Source: Lentisphaerota bacterium (lineage in GTDB: Bacteria > Verrucomicrobiota > Kiritimatiellia > RFP12 > JAAYNR01). Taken from it: a stretch of DNA of 64,000 nt. The stretch is taken from NCBI GenBank assembly GCA_016873675.1, contig VGWG01000002.1:1-64000 (forward strand). The letters run 5' to 3'. Made by a program: the position numbers and the translations under genes. The first letter of the stretch is position 1. Every line of letters begins with the position of its first letter. The notes under the pieces were generated by a model. That model was not told the DNA's origin. It did not search any database and saw only the letters and a program-made list of their open reading frames with translations. This document shows positions 62,887 to 64,000 of this stretch, piece by piece.

Positions 62887-63285
62887 TCAGAACAGCGTGC
62901 GGAGGAAGGCGGGCGGCTTGCAGGGACGGCGCGTGTCGCGATCCATGAAGGCCAGCACGGTGAACCCGGTCGCGAGCTGAGCTCCGTCCTGTCCGAGGAT
63001 CGTGTAATTGAAGCGCATGCGAGCGGTCGGCCGGTCGCGGATCTCCACGCGGACGGTCAGCACGTCATCGTACCGCGCCGGATGGTGATAGATGATGCCC
63101 GCCTCGACCACGGGCATCATCACGCCCGTCTCTTCAATGTCCCGGTACGAATGGCCGAGGGCGCGGAGCGCTCCGGTTCGCGCAACCTCGAAGTAGGCGA
63201 TGTAGGCGCCATGCCAGACGACGCCCATCTGATCGGTCTCGCCATAGCGAACGCGAATAGTCTCGTCGTGTGTAAAGGGGCGCAT
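62887..63285 (-). CDS. ybgC: YbgC-type acyl-CoA thioesterase
   Basis: 132 residues, a single hot-dog fold. RVRYGETDQMGVVWHGAYIAYFEVAR contains the conserved Asp and the H-x-Y signature in two pieces, with MMPVVEAGIIYHHPARYDD downstream. Such enzymes hydrolyse short-chain acyl-CoAs and often sit near Tol-Pal genes, which are not in this window. It follows the pfp stop by 7 bases on the same strand and converges on lptD. Confidence 0.92.
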   Translation of the reverse strand: MRPFTHDETIRVRYGETDQMGVVWHGAYIAYFEVARTGALRALGHSYRDIEETGVMMPVVEAGIIYHHPARYDDVLTVRVEIRDRPTARMRFNYTILGQDGAQLATGFTVLAFMDRDTRRPCKPPAFLRTLF

Positions 63286-63292
63286 GGGGGTG

Positions 63293-64000
63293 TCAGTGTT
63301 TCACCGCGACCGTGGCGCCGGCGGGCTGGCCAATGGCGGCCAGAAGCGCGCGGAACCAGGGCGTGGCGATGTCAAACGGCTTGCCGCCCTTGATCCTGTG
63401 GAACTCGCAGGCGCGGAGTTCGCCACCTCGGTCTTCGTCCTCGCCGACCACGCCCCCCAATCCGTTCAAGGCGCAATCGACCGCCTGATAGGCACAACGC
63501 TTGATCAATTCAAGGTCGGCGGCGTTCGGCGCGGCGGCTCGGCTGAAGTAGCCGCTCTTCTGAACCATCGTCTTTTCCGCGCCGAGCATGTCGCCAAACT
63601 GCTTGGCAAACCAGCCGCCCACGTTTACCTTGTCGAGCCGCGGATGACCGAAAGCGTCGCGGGGCACTTCTTCGCCCTTGGCTTCCAGCTCGGCGATGAT
63701 CGCCTCGACGCACGCCCCTTCTGAGACGAAGATGTTCACGCAGTCGTGCCGGTCCATCACCGTGCGCAGACGGGCCGCTTCGGCTTTCGCGTCAAAGGCC
63801 ATTTCGGGGACGTAGACGGCGTGAACTTCCTCGCGAGCGCGTGACAGACCGAACGCGGGAAGGTAGTGGAATCCTTCCGTCAGCGTGCGGTAGGCCGCCG
63901 CGGTTGCGGCCGTGAGCCAGCCGCAATTGCGCCCCATGACCTCATGGATGATGAGCATGCGTGGGTTGGCGGTGTTCTCCTTGACGACGTTGGCGAAAAA
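63293..64000 (-). CDS. pfp: Pyrophosphate-dependent 6-phosphofructokinase, 5' part outside window
   Basis: The C-terminal 235 residues are visible; the gene enters from beyond 64000. MGRNCGWLTAATA (substrate and PPi loop) and KVNVGGWFAKQFGDML, then MVQKSGYFSRAAAPN, match the PFP branch rather than ATP-PFK. PFP makes fructose 1,6-bisphosphate from PPi, common in fermentative anaerobes. The active-site Asp and the PPi-specific lysine lie upstream, so PPi specificity is inferred from the visible family motifs. Confidence 0.9.
   Translation of the reverse strand, partial: FFANVVKENTANPRMLIIHEVMGRNCGWLTAATAAAYRTLTEGFHYLPAFGLSRAREEVHAVYVPEMAFDAKAEAARLRTVMDRHDCVNIFVSEGACVEAIIAELEAKGEEVPRDAFGHPRLDKVNVGGWFAKQFGDMLGAEKTMVQKSGYFSRAAAPNAADLELIKRCAYQAVDCALNGLGGVVGEDEDRGGELRACEFHRIKGGKPFDIATPWFRALLAAIGQPAGATVAVKH

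Overview
The window reads as one chromosome segment of a GC-rich, diderm, probably anaerobic bacterium. It carries LptD (an LPS outer membrane), a full MreBCD-PBP2-RodA wall set, a bacterial ferredoxin, a rubredoxin and a pyrophosphate-dependent phosphofructokinase. This mix, plus GH115-like, DRTGG/PHP and GYF_2 coiled-coil genes, fits the PVC group (Kiritimatiellota/Lentisphaerota-like). That placement is inference from gene content; no rRNA gene is present.

Layout. 1-1.6 kb: housekeeping genes on the minus strand (phosphatase, FolD, ferredoxin). 1.6-7.8 kb: a repeat-bounded island. Tandem 78-bp repeats, then an inverted pair of a 14-mer at 2065 and 7315, enclose four minus-strand genes: a DUF2075 helicase with a nuclease-like N-terminus, an unknown helical protein, an HNH endonuclease and a four-helix-bundle protein with a repeat element inside it. 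7.8-15.5 kb: RsuA-type pseudouridine synthase, PolA, rubredoxin, rRNA uracil methyltransferase, a glycosyltransferase and TilS. 15.5-22.5 kb: a secreted acidic-tailed protein, a four-gene DRTGG/CBS-ATPase/DRTGG/PHP signalling cassette, and a KtrAB-type potassium uptake pair.

22.7-45.3 kb is a large surface-polysaccharide locus: GT2, GT4, GT10 and GT11 glycosyltransferases, a flippase, a YfhO-like membrane protein, several methyltransferases, two DUF268 paralogues, a DUF5672 protein, and a convergent pair of an epimerase and an acetolactate-synthase-like TPP enzyme. Many genes overlap by ATGA or GTGA. The part from about 28.5 to 33.9 kb is visibly AT-richer than its surroundings. The locus ends beside a tRNA-Leu(CAA) gene.

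45.5-51.2 kb is a minus-strand operon of two GYF_2/coiled-coil proteins, a GNAT acetyltransferase, an ExbD-like lipoprotein and a GH115-like protein. It diverges from rpsA. 53.5-62.9 kb is an envelope block: mreB-mreC-mreD-mrdA-rodA-RNase E/G-lptD. The window closes with a YbgC-type thioesterase and the 3' part of pfp on the minus strand.

The most unusual parts are the repeat-bounded nuclease/helicase island, the DRTGG/PHP cassette without its usual hydrogenase partner, and the GYF_2/ExbD-lipoprotein operon. All functional statements come from reading motifs; no database search was run.
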